This document shows positions 25,131 through 33,522 of a stretch of 57,560 bases of DNA, in pieces. Each line of letters begins with the position of its first letter. The first letter of the stretch is position 1. Below the pieces are notes generated by a model. The model did no database searches, was not told where the DNA came from, and was given only the letters and a program-made list of their open reading frames with translations. This stretch comes from CAZEQH01 sp964566875. GTDB lineage: Bacteria > Patescibacteriota > Minisyncoccia > Minisyncoccales > JANBVM01. The DNA is taken from the NCBI GenBank assembly GCA_964566875.1, contig CAZMJM010000001.1, positions 1 to 57,560 on the forward strand, in the 5' to 3' direction. The position numbers were made by a program, and so were the translations under genes.

Positions 25131-26654
25131 ATGCCGGACGAAAACGAAGAAGACCGCGTTAAGAGTTCCCTTCTGGCGGACGACTTGGCTTCTCTGGAGA
25201 ATTACATCCACGACCTTTTTAATTTTTCTCCGCTTCCCATTTGTTTCGTAAGCCCCATAGGGGTTCTGCTTGAAGTCAACCCTGCCTTTGAATCCATCTC
25301 CAGGATGAAGTCTTACGAGCTTATCGGGGAGCCCATTGAGAAGCTGTTTAACAAAGAAAAGATAGAGGACTTAGCCAAAGAAACGTTGGAGAAGGGATCC
25401 GTCCGGGGAAAGGAGATGGAATTTTTTACTCAGAAAGAGGGTAATATCATTACCCAGGTCTTTACCCGGGTGCGAAAGGACGAAAAAGGAGACGTGGTAG
25501 GCTATTTTTTGGGTCTGTTCGACCTGACCAAGATTAAGGAAGTCGAAAAAGAGCTCAAGAAAAGCCAGGTCGCCCTTATGAACATTCTGGAGGATACGGA
25601 GGAGGCGAGGAAGAAGGCTGAAGAGGAAAGAAAAAGGACGGAAGAGATTATTGCCAGTCTTAACGACGGCCTCATGGTCTTTGATAAAGACAATAAGCTT
25701 TCTCTGATGAATCTCCAGGCCGAAAAACTTTTCGGCGTGGAAAAGGAAAAGGTAATCGGCCAGGCGGTTTCCGCTTTTTTCCATACCTCGGAATTGAGGC
25801 CGCTGGCCTATCTTCTGGGTCGGGACATTAAGAGGCTTTTCCGCGAGGAACTGAAGGTGGGAGACAGTTTTATCCTGGAGATTTCCACCATACCTTTAAT
25901 CGCCCGCGGCCGAAGTATGGGAAATGTGGTGGTAATGCACGACGTCAGCCGGGAAAAGACCGTGGAAAGGATGAAGACGGAATTCGTTTCCGTGGCGGCC
26001 CATCAGCTGCGGACTCCTCTTTCAGCCATAAAATGGACACTGAAGATGCTGTTGGACGGCGACCTTGGTAAGATATCCTCTGAGCAACGGGAGTTTATCG
26101 AGAAGACCTACGAGTCTAATGAGAGAATGATAAGGCTGATTAACGACCTCCTGAACGTCAGTCGTATTGAAGAAGGAAGATACCTCTACAAGAAGGTTCC
26201 CTACGACATGATACAGCTGACCCAATCCCTGATAGACTCCTATGAAGACGAAGCAAAAAAGAGGAATATCATCCTCGAGTTTGTTAAACCGAAGGAGGTC
26301 ATCCCCCAGGTGATGATAGATGTGGAAAAAATGGGCCTGGCTCTGCAGAACTTAATAGATAACGCTATCAAATACACCCCCGAAAAGGGCAAAGTGACAG
26401 TCGGCATAGATTATGATAAAAAAGAAGTAGTGGTTTCCGTTAAAGATACCGGCATCGGCATTCCGGAATCCCAGCAGGAAAGAGTATTTTCCAAATTCTA
26501 CCGCGGTTCCAACGTCTTGAAGAGAGAAACCGAAGGGTCGGGTTTGGGGTTATTCATTACCAGGAACGTAGTTGAAGCCCACGAAGGAAAGGTTTGGTTC
26601 GAATCAGAACCCAATAAGGGGACTACGTTCTTCTTTTCCATACCGGCAAAGTAA
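25131..26654 (+). CDS. Soluble PAS-PAS sensor histidine kinase
   Basis: The 507-residue protein has no membrane helix. It carries two PAS domains (about 25-130, with FSPLPICFVSPIGVLLEVN, and 170-272, with IIASLNDGLMVFDKDNK), separated by a coiled linker. HisKA follows, with phospho-acceptor H291 in VAAHQLRTPLS, and then HATPase_c with N box NLIDNAIKYTP, G1 DTGIGIP and G2 GSGLGLFI. All catalytic boxes are intact. It lies between the HAMP membrane protein and two receiver-only proteins, so signal likely passes from the membrane protein to H291 to one or both receivers (inference). Confidence 0.93.
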   Translation: MPDENEEDRVKSSLLADDLASLENYIHDLFNFSPLPICFVSPIGVLLEVNPAFESISRMKSYELIGEPIEKLFNKEKIEDLAKETLEKGSVRGKEMEFFTQKEGNIITQVFTRVRKDEKGDVVGYFLGLFDLTKIKEVEKELKKSQVALMNILEDTEEARKKAEEERKRTEEIIASLNDGLMVFDKDNKLSLMNLQAEKLFGVEKEKVIGQAVSAFFHTSELRPLAYLLGRDIKRLFREELKVGDSFILEISTIPLIARGRSMGNVVVMHDVSREKTVERMKTEFVSVAAHQLRTPLSAIKWTLKMLLDGDLGKISSEQREFIEKTYESNERMIRLINDLLNVSRIEEGRYLYKKVPYDMIQLTQSLIDSYEDEAKKRNIILEFVKPKEVIPQVMIDVEKMGLALQNLIDNAIKYTPEKGKVTVGIDYDKKEVVVSVKDTGIGIPESQQERVFSKFYRGSNVLKRETEGSGLGLFITRNVVEAHEGKVWFESEPNKGTTFFFSIPAK

Positions 26655-26704
26655 TTTTCAGTTGAAAAGATTTTTTAATAATATAAAATAATAAAAGGAA
26701 CATT

Positions 26705-27076
26705 ATGGCTAAAAAAATTCTGTTAATTGAAGACGAGAAGATAATGATAAATCTGCTGGAGAAAAAGTTGAGCCAGGAGGGCTACGAGGTGACAGTTTCC
26801 GTCAACGGGGAAGAGGGGTTGAAAAAAATGAAGGAGGATAAGCCCGACATTATCTTGTTGGATATCATTATGCCCAAGATGGGAGGGTTTGAGGTGATGG
26901 AAGAGATGAACAAAGACGAGCAGCTCAAAAAGATACCGGTGATTATTATTTCCAATTCCGGCCAGCCCGTGGAGCTTGGGAAGGCCAAAGAACTTGGCGC
27001 CAGCGACTGGCTTATCAAGACCGAATTCGACCCCCAGGAGGTGATAGAAAAAGTAGTTAAACAAATCGGCAAATAA
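26705..27076 (+). CDS. Receiver-only response regulator 1 (CheY-like)
   Basis: The 123-residue single receiver domain has an acidic pocket at E9-D10, phospho-acceptor D53 in IILLDIIMP, Ser in IIISNSG and Lys in WLIKTEF. There is no output domain. A Shine-Dalgarno-like AAAGGAAC sits just before the ATG. It is 50 bases after the kinase and 14 bases before its paralogue. Possible roles are phosphotransfer or control by protein interaction. Confidence 0.93.
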   Translation: MAKKILLIEDEKIMINLLEKKLSQEGYEVTVSVNGEEGLKKMKEDKPDIILLDIIMPKMGGFEVMEEMNKDEQLKKIPVIIISNSGQPVELGKAKELGASDWLIKTEFDPQEVIEKVVKQIGK

Positions 27077-27090
27077 TTTCACAAAGGTAT

Positions 27091-27459
27091 ATGGCAAAAA
27101 AAATATTAATAATAGAGGACGATAAATTCCTTAGGGAGCTTATTTCCCGTAAGTTGACGGACGAGGAGTACGACATCACCCAAGCCGTTGACGGGGAAGA
27201 TGGCATCAAGAAGGTTAAGGAGGCCATGCCCGATCTCATCCTGCTCGACCTCATACTTCCCAGTATGGACGGTTTTGAGGTTTTATCCACCATCAAGGGG
27301 GATGAAAGCGTTTCTGCCATTCCAGTCATTATTCTTTCAAACCTTGGACAGAAAGAAGAGGTTGAGAAAGGTATGAACCTGGGAGCAGCAGACTACCTTA
27401 TCAAGGCCCACTTTACCCCTGGGGAAATCATCGAGAAGATAAAGAACATCTTAGGATAA
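27091..27459 (+). CDS. Receiver-only response regulator 2 (CheY-like)
   Basis: The 122-residue single receiver is paralogous to the previous gene, with nearly the same start (MAKKILIIEDD), D53 in ILLDLILP, ILSNLGQ and YLIKAHF. All catalytic residues are present. With its neighbour it forms a two-receiver set lacking any DNA-binding or enzymatic output, so the pathway output is not visible here. A very long stem terminator follows. Confidence 0.93.
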   Translation: MAKKILIIEDDKFLRELISRKLTDEEYDITQAVDGEDGIKKVKEAMPDLILLDLILPSMDGFEVLSTIKGDESVSAIPVIILSNLGQKEEVEKGMNLGAADYLIKAHFTPGEIIEKIKNILG

Positions 27460-27489
27460 AGAGAGGTTAAGGCTCGCGATTATTGGCAG

Positions 27490-27550
27490 AATAAAGCCCC
27501 GCCCCTTGTGCTTTGTTGGCGGAAAATAAGCTTAAGGGGTGGGGTTTATT
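27490..27550. terminator. Long-stem terminator after the two-component genes
   Basis: AATAAAGCCCCGCCCCTT (27490-27507) pairs with AAGGGGTGGGGTTTATT (27534-27550), with one bulged G and one G-U pair. The 26-base loop has a weak inner pairing. It is A/T-flanked on both sides, so active in either direction. Confidence 0.8.
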
Positions 27551-27584
27551 TGTTATATGAACCATAAAAATATTTTAATTTACC

Positions 27585-28478
27585 ATGCCTGAGTTGCCAG
27601 AAGTGGAGACAGCGGTCAGAGAGCTGAGAAAAAAACTGATTGGAAAAAAGATAAGCAGAGCATGGACAGATTTTACCAGACCGCCCAAACATCCGACAAG
27701 TTGGGACGGCTTCAAAAAAAAGATTAAAGGCAGAGAGATCAAGGATGTCAGGAGAAGGGCGAAAAACATACTTATTGATTTGTCCGGCGGAAAGGTTCTT
27801 TTGATACACCAAAAGATGACTGGGCACCTTCTGACGGGGAAATGGAGTCTTAGAGACGGAGAGTGGGTTGCTGAAAAACCCGGTCCTCTCAGGGAAGACC
27901 CCAGGAATCAATTCTTGCACCTGATTTTTTTCTTCAACGACGGTTCCCAAGCGGCCCTTTCCGACCTGCGCAAGTTTTCCAAGGTTGAGCTGTGGGACAG
28001 AGGAACCCTGGAGAATTCACAAGGCTTCAAAGAATTGGGCCCCGAGCCATTGGATAAGGGATTCACCTTTAAAAAGTTCAATGAGGCCCTTGATAAAAAA
28101 AAGAATTTGGAGATAAAAAAGGTCCTGATGGACCAGGGGGTTATCGCTGGTATAGGAAACATTTATGCCAGCGAAATACTCTGGAAGGCCAGGGTATATC
28201 CGTTTGAAAAAGTGGGGAATCTCAAGAAAAAAGAACTGAAAGCCGTTTTTTCGGCCGTCAAGGAGATTTTAAAAAAGGGTATTGATTTAAAGGGAGCCAG
28301 CTATTCCGAGTTCAGAAGAACGGGCGGGACCAAGGGTCAATTTCAAGAACAGGGCAGGGTATACGACAGGGAGGGTGAGCCGTGCCCTCAGTGCGGTGGA
28401 ATTGTGGTGAGAAAAAAACAGGGAGGCCGGTCAACCTATTTCTGTCCCCGCTGCCAGAAACCCAAAAATAAAAAATGA
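27585..28478 (+). CDS. mutM: Formamidopyrimidine-DNA glycosylase (Fpg/MutM)
   Basis: The 297-residue base-excision enzyme removes 8-oxoguanine and ring-opened purines and nicks the abasic site. The catalytic N-terminus is MPELPEVETAVREL, with Pro2 and Glu3 retained. The conserved QKMTGHLL Lys segment, the helix-two-turn-helix GIGNIYASEILW and a C-terminal zinc finger with four Cys (CPQC...CPRC) are intact. Length is slightly above average because of a basic C-terminal tail. It overlaps holA by 4 bases. Confidence 0.97.
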   Translation: MPELPEVETAVRELRKKLIGKKISRAWTDFTRPPKHPTSWDGFKKKIKGREIKDVRRRAKNILIDLSGGKVLLIHQKMTGHLLTGKWSLRDGEWVAEKPGPLREDPRNQFLHLIFFFNDGSQAALSDLRKFSKVELWDRGTLENSQGFKELGPEPLDKGFTFKKFNEALDKKKNLEIKKVLMDQGVIAGIGNIYASEILWKARVYPFEKVGNLKKKELKAVFSAVKEILKKGIDLKGASYSEFRRTGGTKGQFQEQGRVYDREGEPCPQCGGIVVRKKQGGRSTYFCPRCQKPKNKK

Positions 28479-29404
28479 TAATTTTTCTATACGGACCGGA
28501 CAACTATCGTTCCGGCCGGAAATTGAAAACCATCATAGAGCGTTATAAAAAAATCCACAAGAGCGGACTGAATTTGAGGTGGCTGGACTGCCAGAAGAGC
28601 GATTTCGGCGACCTGGAAAGGGAGATCAACCAGACGTCCATGTTCCATGAAAAAAAACTCCTGGTCCTAAACAACCTGTTTTCTGCCAAAGACTTCAAAA
28701 GAAAATTTTTGGAGAAGGTGAAAGGCCTTAAAGATTCTCAAGACATCGTAGTGATTTATGAAAGGGACAAGGTTGCCAAGAAAGACTCCCTCTTTACGTC
28801 TCTAAAAAAGCACGCCCAAGCCCAGGAGTTTAATCCCCTCCAGGGTCCTCAGCTTAAAAGGTGGGTCAGGCAGGAAGCGAAAAATCTGGGAAGCGGCATA
28901 GAGGATGATGCCCTGACGCTCCTCAGCGATTTTGTTCAGGACGACCTTTGGCAGATGGCCAATGAAGTTTCCAAACTTTCCAATTTCAAGAAAAGAGGCG
29001 AGGCTATTCAGGGAAAGGACGTGGACCTTTTGGTGAAGCCCAAAATCGAACCCGACATCTTCAAAACGATAGACGCCATCGCTTCGCGCGATAAAAAGAG
29101 GGCGCTGAGTCTTTTAAAAAATCACTTGGATAAGGGTGACGAGCCCCTCTACCTCCTGGCGATGATAAACTATCAGTTCCGCAACCTGCTTATAATATCC
29201 GATATCGTTTCCCGGGGTCTGTCGCCGTATTCTTCCAGCGGCCTTCATCCTTTTGTGGTGCGGAAGAGCCTGGCTCTCTGCCGCAAATTTACCGTGCCCG
29301 AACTTAAAAAGGTCTACGGGAAGATTTTTCAGGTAGACCTTGATGTGAAAACGGGAAAAATAGAACCGGAAACTGCCCTGGACCTTTTAATAACCAAGTT
29401 TTAA
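28475..29404 (+). CDS. holA: DNA polymerase III delta subunit
   Basis: The 309-residue clamp-loader subunit opens the beta ring. It starts MIIFLYGPDNYRSGRKLK, the usual opening of the degenerate ATPase domain. Further features are LVLNNLF, an internal helical collar region and NYQFRNLLIISDI in the C-terminal domain. The P-loop is degenerate, as in all delta proteins. It is translationally coupled to mutM (ATGA) and overlaps the end of rpsT on the opposite strand by 4 bases. Confidence 0.92.
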   Translation: MIIFLYGPDNYRSGRKLKTIIERYKKIHKSGLNLRWLDCQKSDFGDLEREINQTSMFHEKKLLVLNNLFSAKDFKRKFLEKVKGLKDSQDIVVIYERDKVAKKDSLFTSLKKHAQAQEFNPLQGPQLKRWVRQEAKNLGSGIEDDALTLLSDFVQDDLWQMANEVSKLSNFKKRGEAIQGKDVDLLVKPKIEPDIFKTIDAIASRDKKRALSLLKNHLDKGDEPLYLLAMINYQFRNLLIISDIVSRGLSPYSSSGLHPFVVRKSLALCRKFTVPELKKVYGKIFQVDLDVKTGKIEPETALDLLITKF

Positions 29405-29667
29405 TTCTGGCCTTTTTCAACCATTCGAGCCGCTCGCGATTTTCTTCTGGCAGCGGTATTTTTTTTAATAATACCGGTTTTGGCTAATTTATCCAAAGAC
29501 TTATAAATCTGCGGAAGCATTTTTTTTGCCTCAACCATTTTTCCTTGAGAGGCTAATTCCCTGAAGTCCTTCAGGACGTCGTGCAGCTGTTCCTTCTTTT
29601 TGACGTTCCTTTTTTTTCTTCTTTTGTTTTGGCGTACGGCCTTTTTGGCCGCTTTTGTAATAGGCAT
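29401..29667 (-). CDS. rpsT: Small ribosomal subunit protein bS20
   Basis: The 88-residue basic, all-helical protein binds 16S rRNA early in assembly. It starts MPITKAAKKAVRQNKRRKKR and continues with the repeated Lys/Arg helices, LDKLAKTGIIKKNTAARRKS and SRAARMVEK. The latter is the diagnostic K-I-H-K-N-T-A-A-R-K-K-S-R-L segment. Convergent with holA. Confidence 0.95.
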   Translation of the reverse strand: MPITKAAKKAVRQNKRRKKRNVKKKEQLHDVLKDFRELASQGKMVEAKKMLPQIYKSLDKLAKTGIIKKNTAARRKSRAARMVEKGQN

Positions 29668-29736
29668 GGTTTAACTAATAATCTTACCTAATCAATATAG
29701 CAGATAAACCGCTCATTTTCAAGGAGGGGCCCCGGC

Positions 29737-31713
29737 TCAACCCTCCTTTTTCTCCAGTTTCCTTATCAGGTCTCTTATCTCTGCCGCTCTTTCAAAATTT
29801 AAATCTTTGGCGGCTTTACGCATTTCTTTATTCAGGAGCTTTTTATCCCTAACCATCCAGAATTCCGTGGAGATTTTTTTCTTTTCTGTTACGAATGGCC
29901 ACTCTTTAATACTGGTGACGATGGGTTTTGGGGTAATCTGATGTTCGCGATTGAAGGTCTCCTGGATATTTCTTCTCCTTTCAATTTCCTCCATAGCCCC
30001 TTTTATAGAGCGGGTAATGCTGTCTGCATAAAGGATAACGTGGCCCTCGGGATGTCGGCTGGCCCTTCCCATAATCTGGATGAGGGTGGTTTTAGACCGC
30101 AAAAACCCCTCCTTGTCGGCGTCAAGAATGGCCACCAGGGCTACTTCTGGCAGGTCCAGCCCTTCCCTTAGAAGGTTGATTCCAACCAGTACGTCGTATT
30201 TTCCCTTTCTCAGGTCTTTCAGGATGCCGGGTCTTTCCAGAGTTTTCACTTCCGAGTGGAGCCACTGGCACAATAGCCCCTGTTCACTCAAATAATCGGA
30301 AAGGGCTTCAGCCAATCTCTTGGTGAGGGTGAGTGCCAGTACTCTTTGGCCGGCAGACTTTCTCTTTTTGGTTTCGGCGGTCAAATCTTTGACCTGGTTT
30401 TCCGTTGGCCTTATCTCGATGGTCGGCTCCAGGAGACCCGTGGGCCTTATCAGTTGTTCTACGACGTATTTTTTCCCATCGGTACGGTTTTTCCCCTGAG
30501 CTGTTGTTTTTTCCATTTCTTCTTTTCCGGGAGTGGCAGAAACATAGACCGCCTGGTTGATGTGGTCTTCGAACTCTGAAAACCTCAAGGGTCTGTTGTC
30601 CAGGGCGGAGGGCAATCGGAAGCCGTACCTTATCAAAGCCTCCTTTCTGACCTTATCCTGGACGGCCATGGCGCGTATCTGGGGTAGCGTTTGGTGTGAT
30701 TCATCAATCAGGACGATAAAATCTTCCGGAAAATAATCCATCAGGGTATAGGGGGCTTCTCCGGGCTCCCTGAACTCCAGGTGCCTGGAGTAATTTTCAA
30801 TGCCGCTGCAGAAACCAGCTTCTCTCATCATATCCAGGTCGTAATTGGTGCGGCTTTCTAACCTCTGCGCTTCCAGCAGCTTATTGTCTTGCCGCAGTAC
30901 CTTCAGCCGTTCCTGCAGTTCCAATCTGATGTTCTGAAGGGCGATCTCCATTTTTTCCTGGGGGGTGGCCCAGAAATGGGCCGGGAATAACCGGAAACTA
31001 CCGGTTTCCAGACGCGTGAACTCGGGACTGATTCCGGCATCCGCCTGCAGCAGTTTGTCTATCTTATCCCCGAACATCTCCAGCCTAAGCGTTCTGTCAC
31101 CGGTGACTAGAAATATTTCCACGGCTTCCCCTCGGACCCGGAAAGTCCCGGGCTTAAAATCTATTTCATTTCTCTGATACTGGAGAGCGGTCAGCCGGTT
31201 CAGCAGAGCCCTCCTCTTAATCCGCTGCCCCTCTTTTACCTGAAGAGAAACCTTTTGATACCCCTCAGGGGAACCGATGTTATAGATGCAGGACACCGAA
31301 GCCACCACGACGACATCCCTCCTGGTGAGGACGTCCTGGACGGCGGCGTGTCTCAGTCTGTCTATTTCTTCATTGATGTCAGCGTCCTTTTCTATATAGG
31401 TATCGGTCTGCGGGATATAGGCCTCGGGTTGATAATAATCGTAATAAGAAACAAAATAATGAACCCCGTTTTCAGGGAAAAAGTCCTTGAATTCCTGGAA
31501 CAACTGAGCACAGAGGGTCTTGTTGGGGCTGATAACCAGAACGGGTTTCTGCATCTTTTCTATTACCCAGCTCATGGTAGCTGTTTTCCCGGATCCCGTT
31601 ACCCCCAAAAGCACCTGGTGTTTGGCACCGGCCTTCAGGTTGGCCGCTAGTTTCTCTATAGCTTGGGGCTGGTCCCCTGTAGGTTGAAACCTTGTCTTAA
31701 TGGTAAAATCCAT
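29737..31713 (-). CDS. uvrB: UvrABC nucleotide excision repair subunit UvrB
   Basis: The 658-residue damage-verifying helicase has Walker A GVTGSGKTATM, the beta-hairpin segment YYDYYQPEAYIPQTDTYIEKD and DESHQTLPQ (motif II). Helicase motifs V-VI are LLREGLDLPEVALVAILDAD and QIMGRASRH, and a C-terminal UVR domain (MRKAAKDLNFERAAEIRDLI) binds UvrC. Length and motifs are normal. uvrA and uvrC are not in the window. It diverges from the Mur ligase gene. Confidence 0.97.
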   Translation of the reverse strand: MDFTIKTRFQPTGDQPQAIEKLAANLKAGAKHQVLLGVTGSGKTATMSWVIEKMQKPVLVISPNKTLCAQLFQEFKDFFPENGVHYFVSYYDYYQPEAYIPQTDTYIEKDADINEEIDRLRHAAVQDVLTRRDVVVVASVSCIYNIGSPEGYQKVSLQVKEGQRIKRRALLNRLTALQYQRNEIDFKPGTFRVRGEAVEIFLVTGDRTLRLEMFGDKIDKLLQADAGISPEFTRLETGSFRLFPAHFWATPQEKMEIALQNIRLELQERLKVLRQDNKLLEAQRLESRTNYDLDMMREAGFCSGIENYSRHLEFREPGEAPYTLMDYFPEDFIVLIDESHQTLPQIRAMAVQDKVRKEALIRYGFRLPSALDNRPLRFSEFEDHINQAVYVSATPGKEEMEKTTAQGKNRTDGKKYVVEQLIRPTGLLEPTIEIRPTENQVKDLTAETKKRKSAGQRVLALTLTKRLAEALSDYLSEQGLLCQWLHSEVKTLERPGILKDLRKGKYDVLVGINLLREGLDLPEVALVAILDADKEGFLRSKTTLIQIMGRASRHPEGHVILYADSITRSIKGAMEEIERRRNIQETFNREHQITPKPIVTSIKEWPFVTEKKKISTEFWMVRDKKLLNKEMRKAAKDLNFERAAEIRDLIRKLEKKEG

Positions 31714-31774
31714 GTCTGTTTTTATGTTTATCTTAACGCAGAGCTTTTTTCAAGGATGCCGCCTGCCGTTATGG

Positions 31775-31780
31775 TATAAT
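31775..31780 (+). promoter_or_regulatory. Extended -10 promoter of the Mur ligase-archease-rtcB run
   Basis: TGGTATAAT (TATAAT at 31775-31780) is an extended -10 with a poor -35, in the uvrB/Mur ligase divergent gap. Confidence 0.5.
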
Positions 31781-31786
31781 TAAAGG

Positions 31787-31816
31787 ATGGAAAAGGAGGC
31801 ATTCGTCCCATCATGA
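31787..31816 (+). CDS. Possible nine-codon leader peptide upstream of the Mur ligase gene
   Basis: ATG at 31787 encodes MEKEAFVPS and stops with TGA in the ATGA that starts the ligase gene at 31813. An AGGAGG (31794-31799) lies inside it, 13 bases before the ligase start. It could serve translational coupling, or may be chance. Confidence 0.25.
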   Translation: MEKEAFVPS

Positions 31817-33081
31817 TAAAAGAAATAGTCAAAAAGATAATCCCTTCCTTCGCGTTGGAGTGGTACCATCTGGTATTAGCCTTTTTGGGAGCTTTCTTCT
31901 ACGGTTTTTCCGCAAAGCGCCTTACCGTTATCGGCGTTACCGGCACCAACGGCAAGTCTACCGTTGTGGCGATGACGGCCAGGATATTGGAAGAAGGAGG
32001 CCTTTCCACGGCCTTCTTTTCTTCCGCCAGCATCAAGGCGGGAGGAGAAGAGAAGCCCAATACCCTCAGGATGACCATGCCGGGCCGTTTTGTCCTCCAA
32101 AGATTTCTAAGGAGGGCCGCCGACGCCGGCTGTCGCTGTGCCGTCCTGGAAGTGAGCTCGGAGGGCATTAAGCAGTCCCGCCATAGGTTTATAGATTTCG
32201 AGGAAGCGGTTTTCACGAACCTGTCTCCGGAGCACATAGAGTCTCACGGTTCCTTTGAAAATTATCGCAAAGCCAAAGGGAAACTTTTTAAGGCGGCGAG
32301 GAAGGTCCACATACTCAATCTCGACGACGAGAACACAGAATATTTCTTGTCTTTCCCGGCCGAAAAAAAGTACGGCTATACTATGGAAGGAAATAATTCT
32401 GCCTCGCCGGGCATGATAACGGTGGAGGCGGAGAATCCCACAGCCGCCGGGGAGGGAATAAGTTTTAGAATAAATGATATCCCGTTTTCCATTCCCATGC
32501 TGGGGGATTTTAATATATCCAATGCCTTAGCGGCGGTTTGCGTCGGCCTTTCCCAGGGGGTCAGTCTGGAAAATTGCCGGAAGGCCCTATCGGACATGAG
32601 GGGGGTGCCGGGCAGGATGGAACTGGTGGTTAAGAGTCCATTCAAAGTAGTGGTGGATTATGCCTTTACCCCTAATGCTTTAGAGAAGGTTTATCGGGCC
32701 ATTAAAGGCAATTTTCATCCGGGCAAGATGATTTGCGTTTTGGGGGCGGCCGGCGGGGGAAGGGATAAATGGAAAAGACCGGTGTTGGGGAAGATAGCGC
32801 GGGAACACTGCGATTCTATCATCGTTACCAATGAGGACCCCTATAATGAAGACCCGGAAGAGATTATCGGCCAGGTAATAAAAGGAGCTGGCGCTGAGGC
32901 GGTGAAAGTGCTGGATAGAAGGGCAGCCGTCGGGCGGGCGCTTGGGGAGGCTGTCCCCGGCGATGCCGTAGTAATTACCGGCAAGGGCGCCGAGCCCTGC
33001 ATCATACAAGGCGGGAAAAGAATACCCTGGGACGACAGGAAGGCAGTGAGGGAAGAATTTGCCAAACTTAACCGGAGTTAA
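31813..33081 (+). CDS. MurE-like UDP-N-acetylmuramyl peptide ligase lacking the N-terminal domain
   Basis: The 422-residue ATP-dependent amide ligase belongs to the Mur family. After a short hydrophobic N-terminus the P-loop GVTGTNGKST begins at about residue 42. In standard MurE it follows a UDP-binding domain of about 90 residues, absent here. Central-domain features are EVSSEGIKQ, TNLSPEHIE and the carbamylated-Lys region YRKAKGKLF. The C-terminal domain has DYAFTPNALEKV, VLGAAGGGRDKWKRP and NEDPYNEDP. The last occupies the place of DNPR, the diaminopimelate-specificity motif, so the added residue is probably not DAP (inference). It begins a run with archease and rtcB. Confidence 0.85.
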   Translation: MIKEIVKKIIPSFALEWYHLVLAFLGAFFYGFSAKRLTVIGVTGTNGKSTVVAMTARILEEGGLSTAFFSSASIKAGGEEKPNTLRMTMPGRFVLQRFLRRAADAGCRCAVLEVSSEGIKQSRHRFIDFEEAVFTNLSPEHIESHGSFENYRKAKGKLFKAARKVHILNLDDENTEYFLSFPAEKKYGYTMEGNNSASPGMITVEAENPTAAGEGISFRINDIPFSIPMLGDFNISNALAAVCVGLSQGVSLENCRKALSDMRGVPGRMELVVKSPFKVVVDYAFTPNALEKVYRAIKGNFHPGKMICVLGAAGGGRDKWKRPVLGKIAREHCDSIIVTNEDPYNEDPEEIIGQVIKGAGAEAVKVLDRRAAVGRALGEAVPGDAVVITGKGAEPCIIQGGKRIPWDDRKAVREEFAKLNRS

Positions 33082-33085
33082 TCTC

Positions 33086-33496
33086 ATGGAAAAGTATGTT
33101 TTTCTGGACCATCCGGCCGACCTGAAAATAAAGTCTTTCGGTAAGACCAGACAAGAGCTTTTTCTTAATATGCTTTTGGGGGTGTCCGATTTTCAGCGAG
33201 CTGAGGGCGAGCCGGGAAAAAATTACATAGAGAGGAAGATAGAGGTGAGCTCGGCGGATGCCAAGTCCCTGTTGGTGGATTTCCTTAATGAATGTCTCTA
33301 TCTCAGCTCCGTTAACCGGGAGGTTTATGGTTCGGCGGATTTTAAGAAATTTACCGCCATCCGGCTCAGGGGAAGATTGAATGGTAAGAAGGCGGATGGG
33401 TTCGGCCGGGAGATCAAGGCTGCTACCTATCACGACCTAAGCGTCAGGCGCAGAGAAAATGGGCTCTGGGAGGCCGTTGTACTATTTGATGTCTAA
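33086..33496 (+). CDS. Archease, RtcB-activating protein
   Basis: The 136-residue protein from the ATG at 33086 starts MEKYVFLDHPADLKIKSFG, the archease opening with the metal-binding H-x-A-D. It contains the LLVDFLNECLYLS helix and TYHDLSVRR near the end. An in-frame ATG at 33059 overlaps the ligase gene and would add nine unconserved residues, so I reject it. Archease promotes the guanylylation and multiple turnover of RtcB ligase, which is encoded 27 bases downstream. This is the classical two-gene partnership. Confidence 0.93.
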   Translation: MEKYVFLDHPADLKIKSFGKTRQELFLNMLLGVSDFQRAEGEPGKNYIERKIEVSSADAKSLLVDFLNECLYLSSVNREVYGSADFKKFTAIRLRGRLNGKKADGFGREIKAATYHDLSVRRRENGLWEAVVLFDV

Positions 33497-33522
33497 TCAA
33501 AGTTTTTAAAGGATAATAAAGA

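Noticed and set aside
33059..33085. Upstream ATG for archease
   Set aside because: It overlaps the ligase gene and adds nine residues before the conserved MEKYVFLDHPAD opening.
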